From Callaeas wilsoni (lineage: Eukaryota > Chordata > Aves > Passeriformes > Callaeidae), in assembly GCA_013398955.1 (NCBI GenBank), contig VWPU01017683.1, positions 45,965 through 109,964 on the forward strand: a stretch of DNA of 64,000 nucleotides, written 5' to 3'. Both the position numbers and the translations under genes were made by a program. The notes under the pieces were generated by a model. That model was given only the letters and a program-made list of their open reading frames with translations, was not told the DNA's origin and did no database searches. Shown one piece after another: positions 50,641-63,559 of the stretch (the stretch's first letter is position 1; every line of letters starts with the position of its first letter).

Positions 50641-53600
50641 CAGAAAGCCTCCGCTTCCTATCCCCAGTACATCTGATCCCATGAGTCCTCCAGTCAGAAT
50701 GAATGACTGTACCTTTGTGTTAATTGCATCGCCCGTTCCACAAACGGAATACTAATACTAACTAGCAAGAGGAGGAGAGTTTGCAGACCAGGAGTGATAG
50801 GACACTCTAGACAGAGACACACCAGCCCCACTGCCTTTCCCTGGGCTGGTCCTTCCTCCTTCCCTTGAGGAAGGGCAGATCCTGGATCTTCCGACATACA
50901 GCAGTAAATGCTACAACAGGTGATGAGGTCCGGTTCCATTTCTGTCCTGCCTGAAGTGCCTTGTACTGGACAGACACCAACTTTCTCTGCTCTGCCAGCA
51001 ATATTACACCTCTCACAAGCCCCCTGTAGGCAGAATGATGCCACTCTCCACAATCCAAACAACTTCAGGATCAGTCCAAAGCAATACATACCCTTGGAGA
51101 GGCAGCCACCACAGAGCAGCCCGAACACTACTTACAGGTGCTGTTCAAAAATTTCACCTGGCTAGATCCAGTTTATTTTTGACTTGCCCAGAAATCACTA
51201 CCCTCCTTCACCTTCACCTATCAGGGACTCTCCTGAGCGCTGCAAGAAGTTGCACCAGGGGCAGACCTAAAGGCAACAACAGCTAACACCATCCCACTTC
51301 CCTCTCCCAGGGTGGTGAGCCTGGGACAGCACTAGACATCTCATCAAGAGGTACCTTGGCCAGCTGCTCTGGGAGCCCCTGGCTTTGCTCTCTGCTGCCA
51401 GCACTGACAGCTGGTGCTTCCAAGTGGAATTCCCAAAAATCTTCATGTGCAGGACCCAGAGCTGCCAGCCCTGCTGCATCTGCAAATGATATCATCGCCC
51501 AGGTCTGTGGCTCAGAAGAGAGAACAAATTTCTCCTTGGAAAGTGTGCTCAGGCTCTCTGAGGCACTTTGCCCAAAGAAAGGAGATGATCCTGTTCACAG
51601 CCAGTTCCAACACAGTGACCAATGTAAGTGCTGGCAAAAAGGCTCCACAGCAGTCCATGGTGCCCAGGAAAAGGCCGGCATGGGTGTTGCAGCCCCTCTT
51701 CTCTTTACTGCAGAGACAAGAACAGAGGGTGCTGCTGCTACAGCCCATCCCTGTCTCCTACTGTTCTTGAGTCATGACCCTGCCTACAGGTCGTGCTGCT
51801 CAAAGAGAAATCACAGGGGAACCAAATACCCCAAAACAGCCTGTTGCTGTTTGCAGGTGTCTTTGCAACAGACATTTGCTGTATATAAACTCAAAGGGCT
51901 GCAAAGAGCAGCAAACCATAGGAACAGGTGATGCCTTTTGATTTTACTGCTTGCTCTTTTCCCAAATCCAGCTCTCAGCAAGGAGATTCAGGACACAGGC
52001 ATAAATAACAGAAGGTTCACCTATGAGAGAGCTAAAGTGGAAGCATCAGAAAACTGGAGTGTGGCTGAACAAGGCTGAAAGAGACCACTACACACAGGAT
52101 GTACATTCCTTGGAGGACTTTAAGAGGGACAAAAAGTGTTAAACTGATTTCAGAGCCCTTTGCTATCTATGGTCTGAACCGTGATGAACAACAATAGCAG
52201 AGCTACATCCTCATGACAAGTCAGTGGGTCTCTGGATATGATTCTGCAAGCCAGATACAGTACCAGCCCTCCTTCTGCAAGAAACTCTGACCGCTTTGTC
52301 AAGTGAAGAAAAAGATTTGATTCCTCCTCCGCCACCCCCCCAGTGCTGTATTTGCAGACTGTGAACCAGCATCCAGCAGCCACACAGGGCCTTCAAGCAC
52401 AGGAAATACAGTGGGTATCACATATGCAAAGCCAGACAGCTCAGTGTATCACCAGAAACACTGCTTTCCAACCACCAGACTTCAGCATCCCATTGAAGCA
52501 TCACCTCTCAGCAGAGGCCAAATGTGCAAATTGCAGTTGAAAGGGAGAACATTTCTGAAAGCTCGAAGCACGTGAATGTAGCAGACTGGAACAGAATCTG
52601 CAAGTAGCTTCACTTTAATGTCACTACCAAACCAATGGCACAATGAGGAAGGGACAGACTGGGAGCCCTGGGAACCACCACTCTGCTCAGCACAATGGAT
52701 AAAGGGAGATTAATCATCCAGTTCCTCCATCAGGCACAGGGGTTCAGGGCTTTGGTGTAAAACTCCATCAAACAAGATCAGCGTCTTCGCTTCTGACATT
52801 CCTGGATGGACAGAGGACACAGCGTGAGGTTTTGCACAGACCTTATTTCACAATCCAGCCCTTGCCTCTGACACTCCTGGAAACAGTGAGACTATGAGAA
52901 TCTTCTCAACCCAGCACACAGGCTTTGAAGGGTCTTTCCTCATGCATCTGCACAAAGCAGGGACCTTGGGGCCTTGTATGCAGGTTCTAATGTTCTTATT
53001 ATCAAAAGGAATAAAGAGGGACATGATGAAGTAAGAGGCAGCGAAGCAGCCCAGGCAACAAAGGCAGAAAGAAAGAGAGAGATTACAGTAGCAACAGGGA
53101 GGACAGAAAAGCAAATGGACAAAGTGCATGTGAAAGAACAGAGCCAAGGAGATACACAAACACGTGAGCAAGCAGGATTGTCCTGGAACATGTGAGAGTG
53201 TGAGCATGCAGGAGAGGGCACAGACACACAGGCAGGTGCAGCCATCTGCAGCTCTGAGTCCTCCTGTCTCACCCCAGGCTGGCAGCCTGGCACTGCTTCA
53301 GAGAGGGATCTCCCTGAGAACGCCCCAGGGCACACGGGACTCCCCAACCCAACCCTGTCCATTTGTACAGCAGCCACTCTGGCAGTGAAAGATCCTCACA
53401 ACCAAAGAAACTGATAGGCACTGGCTCTGAGCACCCTCCACTCTCCCCCAAGCAGTTCCGTGCTTGAAAGAGGGAGAACTGGCAGCACACATGTACAGAC
53501 ACAGCCACTTTCCTCTGTGGCTTTCTCCAGCTTTGCACCCTCACACAGATTGACCCTTTTCATCCTGCTCTGTCACTACACTCTAGACCCTTGCTTGCAC

Positions 53601-55100
53601 TCCCTTTGTCCTCTGGGCTGCTTCACTTCTCCCTCACACTCCCTTCTGGCTCCTTTGATGACAGTCACATTAGAACCCATTCACACAGCCCCAAGTCCCC
53701 AGTCCAGAGCCCACCACCCCCGATCCATGCGGGCACTTGCAAAAGTGCTGAAATCCCAAACTGCACATGCACTCCCTGTGTGCTGCCACGCTGATCTCCA
53801 GGCCCCCACTGCTCCAGATGGACACTGCACTGTGTCCACCAGGAGGACTGCAGCACAGACAAAACCTGTTCCTTTGTGTCCTCCTCTCCAAACCACCACC
53901 TATCTCAGGCTGCTGGGCTGGCAGCAGCCTCAGGCAGAGTTTGGGCATCCAAAGCCAAGCAGTGTCCAGCCAAGAAGCCATCAAAGTATTCCTGGGCCTC
54001 TGAGTTGTCCATGTCTCGCCCCTCATCTCTCCCATCACACCTCACAGTGGCATGACACCAAAACTCAGACCTTGAACACGCACTCACTGTGATTCCAAAA
54101 CAGAAAAACAAGACACAGCTGCCCTGACCGGGGCTGAAAACAAACCTTTGAGAGGTTCAGGACCAAGCCAGACAAAAGCACTGCATCTGGGCAGTCCTTG
54201 GGCCCCCATGGTGGAGGACACCAAGAGCATTCACTCATGAAACAGCTTTCCACATCTTGGTACACAGAGGCACAAACAGACCTCACAGAAAAAAACCATA
54301 TAAAACATAAAAATTATCAAAGGCTCCAGGCATTGGCTAGAAGAGGACAAAGAAAAAAAAAAAGCTATTTCTATATATACTTGGGAAGCACCAGATAGCA
54401 CAGTGATGGACTAGATATAAAAAAGATAGAGACGAGTCTCAGTCCCAGCCTTTGATCACTCACAAGGGAAATGCATACGCTGCCTTCTGGAAACCAGGAC
54501 CAGACATTGTGTCCTACCTCTGCCTAAGCCCAGCTCAGCTGCAGTTTAAAGAAAAGACCTTCCAGCCTGGTGCTTCACAGTCCCTCCCTCTCGTTTCTAT
54601 TTCACAGCAGCTTTTCACAACCCTGACAGTGCTTACTATAAGCAATACAGGCTCAGCTGCAGGATTTTCTCCTTCTGGGATGGCCTAAGGTTTGCAAAAT
54701 GCCTCCCTAGAAGAACCAAACTTGACTGGAGCCTGTGGCCAGGAACTGAAGGGAGATGCTAAGCAGCAGCCCTGAGCACTCACAGGTCAGACCTGTCCTG
54801 CCAGCTCCAGCTCTCTGAAGGACTGAGGGTAATTTACACCAGCTGAGTGAGCAGCTCACCACTGACACACAGTCCTGCTTACCAAGGCTTGCTTTCCAGC
54901 ACTCTGTTGTTTCTCCAGCTTCTCCCAACACACCATGCCTGGCAGCACCCCAGGCAGTGCCATGCCTCTGTCCTGGACAGCCTGAGTGTGCCTTGGCCAT
55001 CAGATTCACAGCACAGAGGCCCCATCTCCTGCTGCCCAGGTCTGACAAGGGCTCTTTGCCAAGGCATCTCCCTCAGTATGAGCACTAAAAGGTGTTTAAC

Positions 55101-55631
55101 TGTCCTGTACTGGGTATGGCTGGGAGGGAGTTAATTAGCTTAGTTTGGTGCTGAGTTTTAGATTTGTGACCAAAACAAAACAGGTAACACACTGATGTTT
55201 TAGCTACTGCGAAATGTTGTTTGCAGTGTCAAAGGCTTCTCTGCTTCTCACCATGTCCCCTAGTAAATAGCCTGGGGGTGCACAAGATTTTGGGACTGGA
55301 CTACCCAGATCAACCACGAAGCTACTCCATCCCATCTAACATCACGCTCAGCAATAAAAAGAGAGAGGAGGGATCTCAGGGGGGTTTGCCACAGTTAGCT
55401 CAGGAACTCCTGGACATCAGTCTACACACAGAAGGCAGTGAGTGTTTGCCTTTGTATCCCTTGTTTTCTTTCTCTCTTCTTCCCCTTTCGCTTATTAAAC
55501 CATTTTTATCTCAACGCACACATTTTCTTGTCTTTACTCTTCCTTTCCTCTTCCCATGACCCACTTGGGAATGAGAGAGTGATTAATTGGCTGTGTGGGG
55601 CTTAGCTGCTTACCAAGACTATCCCACAACA
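55101..55631 (+). mobile_element. Solo long terminal repeat of an avian endogenous retrovirus
   Basis: A ~531-bp element begins TGTCCTGTACTGGGTATGGC and ends ACAACA, so it has the TG...CA ends of an LTR. Recognisable landmarks of a common avian ERV LTR family occur in order: GGAGTTAATTAGCTTAG near the start, CTGGGGGTGCACAAG (about 55270), a TATA-like CAATAAAAAG (about 55352), a CT-rich tract then ATTAAACC (about 55494), TTTATCTCAACGC, and TGTGGGGCTTAGCTGC near the end. No internal viral coding region or second LTR flanks it, so it is a noncoding solo LTR left by recombination. Five-base flanks (TTAAC and GACCC) do not match, so no target duplication is visible. Family name not assigned; it resembles ERVL/ERVK-type LTRs. 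Confidence 0.8.
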
Positions 55632-56527
55632 GACCCAAAACACTTGGCAGCACCAGTGCAGACCACATTCACAGCCAGAGCAGAGGCAATCAGACTGAAC
55701 CCTTCCAAATGCATTAACCAGAAAGCAGCAGCCGTGGCAGAGTGAGAAGCTGCCATTCTCCTTTCACAACGCTTTGAGCCTCTCAGTCCCGTGACGTGAG
55801 CTCACATCTCCAGTTCTGGAGCAGCCAAGCACCACCCCACTTCCCATCTAATCCACTAAAATACATTAGCACTCTAGGTGCAAAACCAATTAAAGCCTCA
55901 GCTGATGGTTCCAGCATCCTTCCCAGCCAGACACGAGTCTCCCATTGCACAAAAACATAAATAGCTGTTTCAGAGAAAAATCCATAAATGCTCACCTGTG
56001 GTGGCTACTCCAGCTGGGGAAGGTTCAGTGCTTGCATTTGCTTCATATGTCCATCGCTTTGTGGTACCAAGGAGAGGAGCAGCATCACCTGTCAGCACAA
56101 GTCAGTCCTCTAGGCAGGACTTCACAGCTCCAGCTCAAAAGCCCTTGTCTGCCTTCACTAAACCATTGCCAAGTCCTGGGCAAGGCAAGACCATGTCTAC
56201 ATCTGCAGGGTCAGCCACGGCCCCGGCCACTCATGGTCCATGGGGACTCGCAGGTGCAGCCCCAGTCCTTTGCACACCTGGGGCTTGTCCCCTGCTCACA
56301 TGCCCAGCTGGCCAAGGCACTGGCATCAGCCTCTGCCATACCTGCCACGGAGACTGCTCCTGCCTTGCTTGGCCACAAGAAGCTGGGCCAGATCAAACCC
56401 ACCCAAGGGTTCACCTGAGAGATGAACCTGGGCAATAAAGCAGGAAAGAGGGATTTGGGAAAGACGCAGTCACTTCTCAGCCTCAGCAGAGCCATTGCCC
56501 GGTGGAGGATCCTGGTTCTCAGCTCAC

Positions 56528-56770
56528 CTCTCGCAGCACCTTTCAGATTAATTGGTTAATTGGCACGGCGGGCTGTGCATAGGAAAGGAGGAAGGATGGC
56601 TCCCTCTGCCGGCACCGGCCCGACGAGGAGACCCCCGCCCGTCCTCCGTCCCCTCCGGCACCCGGGAGCAGCCGGACCCCGGCCCCGGGCACGGCCGGCC
56701 TCGCACCGCCGCGGCATCCCAGAGCTGCCACGGGAAGGATTCCCGTCTCCTGCGGCACAGCTGAGGATGC
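56528..56770 (-). promoter_or_regulatory. CpG island with minus-strand splice donor; candidate alternative first exon
   Basis: A sharply bounded, CpG-dense stretch (densest at 56605-56750) sits in CpG-poor surroundings. On the minus strand it is followed directly by TGCGAGAG and then a consensus donor GTGAGC (intron start 56527). That arrangement is what a noncoding first exon looks like. Reading frames through it give low-complexity Pro/Arg/Gly-rich peptides on both strands, so it is not called coding. No TATA box is evident. It could equally be an unrelated or orphan CpG island. Confidence 0.45.
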
Positions 56771-58043
56771 CCAGCGAAGGGGTACCCTGCCTTGGGACAG
56801 CATTACTGCAGCAGGAGGGGCTTTGCGAAAAACACCGTGCCACTGGGAAACAGCCCGGGAGGGCTGTAGCGAACGGGTGTTCAGCTGACTTTTAAAAGTT
56901 TAAGCAGGGATGTAATTTCTTAAGGACTCTGCTGATGCTCAGCTATTCCTACCTGCCATCAAAAGGTTTAGCTGTATTTCATAAGTGGGAAGGCAGCCAA
57001 GCTCAGAAAGCTGGTTAAGTCCAGCTCTCACAGCAACCCCCTCCCTCACCTGTCCGTCCTCGACCTTCCAGACTCCAGCGGCAGGGGAAACAATTCCCTC
57101 TCCCACACAGGCACAACACTGTCAGCAACAGCCACATGCCTAGTGGGGGCCATAACAGCAGCAAAGAAAGCACATTTTCACACAGCTAAAAACACTGAAT
57201 AGTGAAAACACAGAAAGATCCAAGGGTAACTCTGGAGTTTGGTAGTGGCAGGAGGGGACAAAACAGTGTCCTGTCCCAGGCTAACAAGGTGATTTGCTCA
57301 GTGTTAGTACGTGCACAACTCAAACTGATTCTCTCTAGAGAGGGTGATGAGGACAGGAGGAGGTGCTCAGAGCTTAGGAGCCACTTTTAATGACAAGGAT
57401 TATTGGAGAAACAGCATTTTGGGGATTTGGGATTCTGGGAAGCAGCTGCAGTAGGAGCAGAGGGAGATAATCCCAGTGTGACAGACAGAGACGCAAGGAA
57501 GCAGGACTGGAGAAGGGAGTGCAGCATCCCCAGGCACACACAGAAGTTACTATCTGGCACAGGGGAACAGCCATTCCAGAGCAGGAGGCTGCCAGAATAA
57601 GGGCCTGGCACACAGCTTCCAGCTCTCTTCCCTCCTGGGACGGCCAGACCAGGATGGTTTCTCTGGACCAGCCAAACCTTTATCTATCCTCCCTGACTCT
57701 GGCTGACAGTGAGGCCTCAGAGCCAGAGGCTCCATCTGTCCCACAAGCTACCATCGAAGTGATCAGGCTCCCATCAAAGTATTTGAAAAAGTATGTAATC
57801 CTGTGACCTGTGAGCAAACAGCCAGCCAGGGGCATCCAGGCTCTGCCTGGGAAGGCAGCAGAGAGGCACCGAGGGGACAGTGCCTCTGTCCCCAGTCCCA
57901 GGCCAGGAGGACACAAGCCCGAGGGTACCCAGCTCCAACACCTCTCAGGTGGGCATGGAGACCTTCCTAAGTTGGGGTCTGCCTGTGCACAGCTGTCGAG
58001 TGCCAGAGCACAGGGAAGGGCAGCAGCACTCAAGGAGTCCAGA

Positions 58044-58215
58044 GACACCCAGGTGCCACCCGCAGAGGCTGTGCTGAGCCCCCAGGGACACACAGGTGCC
58101 ATCCACAGAGGCTGTGCTGAGCCCCCAGGGACACCCAGGTGCCACCCGCAGAGGCTGCGCTGAGCCCCCAGGGACACCCAGGTGCCACCCGCAGAGGCTG
58201 TGCTGAGCCCCCAGG
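58044..58215. repeat. 43-bp minisatellite, exactly four copies
   Basis: Units start at 58044, 58087, 58130 and 58173, each beginning GACACMCAGGTGCCAYCC and ending AGCCCCCAGG. They differ by only a few substitutions. Because 43 is not a multiple of 3, the repeat opens similar long Trp/Gly/Pro-rich frames in all three minus-strand registers, which explains the spurious ORFs of up to 210 codons here. Confidence 0.95.
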
Positions 58216-59688
58216 CACTGCCGTGCACAGCGCTGGGGATGAAGCTGCCCCAAGCCTGTGGCTGCAGCACCCAGGAGGGGCCGTTTGCTGCACAGAGCAG
58301 GACACAGCTCATCTGTGGGAATGAGCTCCCTCCTGCCAGGCCAGTGTCAGGACCACATCACACCCTCCTGCTCTGATTCCATTTTGCCATCAAAACCTCA
58401 GGGAAGTGCCGGCTTACCAAAGCAGTGTTCAGATCCTGTGCTTGCTACTGCAGCTGCTGTTTCCAAATGTCTCACTCACAGCCTTGGTCTGCAGGGTGCA
58501 CACCACTACCTGTACCCACATTCACATGTAGACGCCTGCCAAAAGGCATTCAGAGCTTTCAAGGCTCCATTTATTGCCCAAGATGTTTCTATGGCGACTC
58601 CCTTCACATCCCATCATTGGCTGCGAAAAGCTTCTGGCCATCAGCAGCTTCAGGTGAGTTGAGGGCCTCAAGCTTCAAGCCACCTGCAGTTGTTAATGCC
58701 ATTGGCTACAGTCAATTGGGACGAGATTAACAAAACCCCACCTGAAGAGGCAATGGTGAGTGAGGCAGTGTCAGCAAGCAAAGAGGAGTGAGCCCATGTC
58801 TCCTTCCCCTTGGTGTTCTCTCCTGTACTGTAGCAGGGAGGAGCAACAGAGAGGGGCAGGGTGTGTCTGCAAAAGGGAGCTGGACAAACAATTCTGCTTT
58901 CATGACTCCCTGAAGGACTTCCCAACCACCAAAGCTCACAGAACTGCCACAGCCAAAGCACAGGACCACTTCACCCCATGCAGTGACCGGCCCTGACGCA
59001 CCACTCCCCTAGCCAGAGGCAGGATCTCCCAGCTCTGCTCCTATGGGGCACCTCACTCAATGCTCCTACAGGGCAGCCACAAATCTGTGGCTCCTTCTGA
59101 GAAGCACCAGGTCCAGCATCACCTCCATCACAGCCACAGCTTCCATCATCAGCCAGGCAGGGCCAAATTCAGCACACATGTCAGCAGTGACAGTGTGAGA
59201 CAAGTGAGGTTGCTTGTCTGGGGAGCAGACCCTGCCCACAACAGAGTGATAGCAGTGTTAATAGGCACTTAGCCCAGAGCCTCAGTCCTGCAGTGTGAGC
59301 TAAGGCATGGCTCTCTCACAAGAGATCTGAAATTAGGAAGTGCAGCACTGAGCAGAGTCAAAACTGAATGAGTTCTGTTGGGGTTTTTTTCTCCAGGCTC
59401 ATGGATAGGGGTGCCAGAGGGGCAAGGAAGTGAGTAATAGCAGGACAGCAGAACGGGGCACAGCAGGCAGAGAGGAGGCAAGGGCAGATTTCCCAGACAA
59501 GAGCAGGAGGGCAGGACTGGGAATACAGACGTGCTGCCCTTCCTGCAATGAGTGTTGCAACCTTGCCTTGTGTTTAGGGGGCCATCCTGAGACGGAGCAC
59601 CCAGCAGAAAGGAGAGACTTTCTGAAAAGCACCTTGATTTTCAGCTTGTAGGTGTAACAGCAATGAATGATCCAGTCAAACCTGGCCC

Positions 59689-59750
59689 TTGGGCTGGAGC
59701 AGATGGACCAGCTTTGGGCTGGAGCACAGATAGACCAACTTTGGGCTGGC
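59689..59750. repeat. Short tandem repeat, three units of 25-27 bp
   Basis: TTGGGCTGG starts at 59689, 59714 and 59741, each of the first two followed by AGCA and a GAC-CA segment. Degenerate, noncoding. Confidence 0.85.
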
Positions 59751-61539
59751 TGCCTCTCTAATGCCCAAGGGCACAACTACGCCTGCTCTCAAGAAGAAAA
59801 ATGCAGGGGCCTCAGCTCAGCAGGGTCTGTCCCCCACCTTTTACTCAAAGATGCCTTCTAGGACCTCTGGGGAGAGCTACCCCCAGCTGATGCTGGTGTG
59901 CACCCTCACCACCACTGACCCTGCTCAGCACAGTGCAGAGGCAGCTGAGACAGCACTCGGAAACCCAACGTTTGAAACAAAAGCCATGCCCAGCCACTGA
60001 GGCACAGGCACCCCCAGACAACCCTCATGAGACTGTGAACAGTCTCTCCTTGTGCTCCCACCTCCCACCAGAGTCCTGGATCCCCATTTGCTGTACGTGC
60101 ACCAGGAAACATCGATAGCTGAGGGAGCTCTGAGGCTGCTGTGGGCTCCACACCTGGCTGGCAGCTACCACTTGCTCGGGCCCACAATGTCCCACAGGCC
60201 CTCAAAAGAAGGTGCTGTAATGCTGTCAAAGAGCTGAGACATCCATTTGTAAGAAGAATTCCAACCACACTGCAAGAGGATCTGAGGAACAGCATCACCA
60301 AGAAGACCCTTTCTTTTCTGACCCTTCTGTCAGAAAAGAAAGAACCTAGATCCTCTGCAGGCATCCCAGTCAGCCCTGTGGGATAACAAAAGGCAGACAC
60401 TGCTGGAGAAAGATCCACTTTTACTATCCAGACATTGTCCTGCAGAACCAGCACAAAAATGCCATCCAACAACCCCTCCCCAACAGGATAACACAGAACA
60501 CCCTTCTTCCTGCCACAGCACAAAGGACAGTAAAAAGAAAGAAAAATGAAAGACATACAGAGCCAGGCTAAAGTCTGGACTAGTCTCTGAAAGCAGAGTT
60601 GTTGCAAAGGATAAAATTGAAAATTACTGTAATGTGCTGTATTCCTTTTATGGACTTTGCAAATAATAGAAAGTGATGACTAAATGAAAAAGAAACTGAA
60701 CTAACTGGGAGGATGGGTCTCTGCAGTGGCTGCTGGCAGGAGCAGAGAGCCCCATGCCTGAGCCCTCCACAGCCCTCCAGAGCAGAAACTAACCCACAAA
60801 TTGGACACAACTGCAGAGACAGATGTCTCACAGAGCTGAGCAGGTAATGGATACCCAGCCCACGCTGGGTGAACAGCTGAGTCCAAGTCCAACCCCACAG
60901 TCCAAGTTTGCAGCAATTTGCTGCCCAAATCCAGCCCAAAGACTTGGCTTTTCTGCTGGGCTAGAGTGGAATCTTCACGAGTAACACAGCTCACAGGGAC
61001 ATGCAAGCATGAGCCCTGTGAATGCTGGAGCAGCCAAGCCGAAGGACAGAGCTCTGTGCCCTCACCCGCTGCCCAGGGCGGGCACACACAGACCCCTGAG
61101 CGCAAGGTGGCACGGGGGACCCTGCTCACCGCAGAGCAAAGAGCACACGGGTGCTGAGGGCACGGGCAGGACGTCCTCAGAGCAACAAACAGTCTGAGGC
61201 AAAGCTGGTGACATCCCTCCCCATGGGGCACCCGTTCCACAAAGAAACACCACGGGATAAACTGGCGGTAGAGACAAAAGAGATCCCGAGAACAGCAAGG
61301 AGCTGTACACCGTGTCCACCTACAACCTCAGGCAAGGAATCTGGTTGGGATTCACACCCACCTCATCTTTACATGTAATTTTTCAAGAAAGCAGATCACT
61401 CAAAACGGCCTGTGCCTCGGGATATGTATGGACTTATCTGCAGAGAAGTGTCATTGCTTGTAAACCCAAACACAGTTGCATAACCACATGGTTAAAAGAT
61501 AACGACACAAATTCATACATGGCTGTATCCTTATGCACG

Positions 61540-62350
61540 AATACTGTTTAGCGACATGATGTCGGAAAAACCCAAGTGTCACCACACCATTTCTTTTTCA
61601 AATCGTTTTTTTACTTTTAAAATATGGGCTTTTAAAATATAAAAACTAATTATTTGAAAAAGTATGTAATTGTACTTTAAAGGAATAACAGCAGATTAAA
61701 TCCCACCTGAAGTCCAGTTTTGTTTCAGAGCTTTCACAAACAATCTAATCCTTCTAAGGAAATAAAGTCTGTGGGTTGAAAACGGGGCTTCAAATAAACA
61801 AACATTCCCTCTGCAATATTTGCAGCCAAATTGTACTGCTATGGGATAGTGACTATAAGCACAAAAGTAAAATTTGCTACAAAAATCTACTTGCTAGCTC
61901 AATATTATTTTTAATGTGCAAAAAACCCCAAAAAGCTGACCAGACAATATAAACAACAAACAGTAAATTGTGATCCTTTTCTCAGAATCCTTACACACAA
62001 GAAAGAACTATGACTTTTTCAAACATGACATTGCATTTAAATAATGGAAAAATAATATTTTTTGGTATGGAGCTAGGAAGAATAGGATTTTACCTGTTAT
62101 TTTTAACCCAAAGACAACCTTGTCTTTCTCATATTTTTTTTTTTCTGGAGGCCTGCTAGCTTCTTTTGAAAAAGAGTTTTAAAACTGACCTTGTTCCAGT
62201 AGCCACTTCTCTGTCATAGGTATGAAATCACCATATCATATTATAAAGTGTCAATGCACCAAAAAGCAAAGGGCATCTTTTTTTTTTGTGGCAGGAACAA
62301 TACTGCCTTTTTTACCTACGAAACAGCACATACTTTTTCTTTCATAAGCC
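61540..62350. promoter_or_regulatory. AT-rich block 1.3-2.4 kb from right-edge CpG island
   Basis: About 800 bases of AT-rich sequence with several A and T runs (near 62131 and 62278), a direct duplication of CTTTTAAAATAT (about 61616-61640), and an inverted pair CTTTTTCAAAT / ATTTGAAAAAG. No gene seen. Confidence 0.3.
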
Positions 62351-63559
62351 CACCAATTTCAGTGCTGTAATATTCAGCAACCGGCATGTCATACAGAGAC
62401 GAAGCCTCACTTGATCTGACCCTCACCTCAGTGGAGCAGAGACATACATGAGACAAAAGTCAGCACAGAATCTGGGCCAGCTTATTCAGATTTCAGCGGT
62501 ATCTACTCTCTGCTACTCTCAGGGTACTGTCAACATTTCAGGGAATTCATCAATGAGCAGCGAACCACCTTTTGGCCTTGAACACAAACAAACACAGCAC
62601 CAGCACAGAGAAACCGTTTCAGACGCAAAGCCAGAGAAACAATTTATTTTCAGCATTTGAAAACTGATGTACCAGGACAATGATCTCCAACCCTGGTAAT
62701 TGTTTGCTGCAAATACTCTTTACCCAGTGCTCTTGGAAGAGGTGGAGAGCATCCATCAGCCTCATAGGGAAAACCTGGCAAAGCCCAGGTTCTGAACTGG
62801 GCATGCAATCTATGAGTACAGACTGCAGGCTTCAGCCATGCTCTGTGCATTGGGTACCCTGAAGAGACAGAAACAGGTCCCAAAGAAACAGCCATGAGCT
62901 GAGATTTCCTCAGTGGTATGCAAGACTGTGTTGCAACATATGGCATTTTACCAGTGCAAGTACCAGCCTAGGAGCAGGGATAGAGAGGCACTTCCCCCCA
63001 TTTATTTCCTCAGGCCATGCAAGCAAGCTCTGGAGAACCACAGCTCTGGTGGAGCCACCCATCCTTCATAGCCCTCTCAGGTCCAAAGGCTTCCCTGAGG
63101 TGCACTGCACTGTCTTACGGAGTTACATCTGAACTCCTGAGCCTGCCCCTCCTTGCCACCGTTTACACCATCCCTCCTGTAACTGGTCTTGTTCATGCAT
63201 AAAATGAGGTTAGATGAGACGACAGGGCAGATTTCCCCAGACTGTGCAGGACGTTAAAACTGTCAGAAATCAAATAAAAATGAAGAGGCATCAACCGCAT
63301 CACTCCATTCCCAGACCCACTGCCAGCGCCCGCAGGAGCCCGGATGCCACAGGGTGGGCTCCGCGGATGCCCGATCAGAGGCACCTGGCGTGGCAGCACT
63401 GGGCCAGGGCACGCCAGGGAGCAGATGCGGCTGCAGCTCTCGCTCCCAGAAGGCCTGTGCACAGCCAGTTGGGAACCACATTTTAAATGAGGAAAGTGCT
63501 AGTTTTAGAACAGTTATTTTTAGTTTGTTGTTAGAAAAAAAATGTGGCTCTGTGAAGAG

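Noticed and set aside
52085..52135. CR1-like phrase around CCTTGGAGGACTTTAAGAGG
   Set aside because: Only one short block resembles CR1; not enough to call.
53460..54092. 210-codon plus-strand frame
   Set aside because: His/Pro/Ser-rich low-complexity translation of CA- and CT-rich DNA; no domain.
57680..58312. 210-codon minus-strand open frame, and parallel frames of 91-117 codons on both strands
   Set aside because: Created by the 43-bp minisatellite, which opens all registers; repetitive composition, no domain, no splice context.
59906..60607. 233-codon minus-strand open frame
   Set aside because: Longest minus frame, but no recognisable domain, ordinary intronic composition and low-complexity Leu/Ser/Cys content typical of chance frames in GC-moderate DNA.
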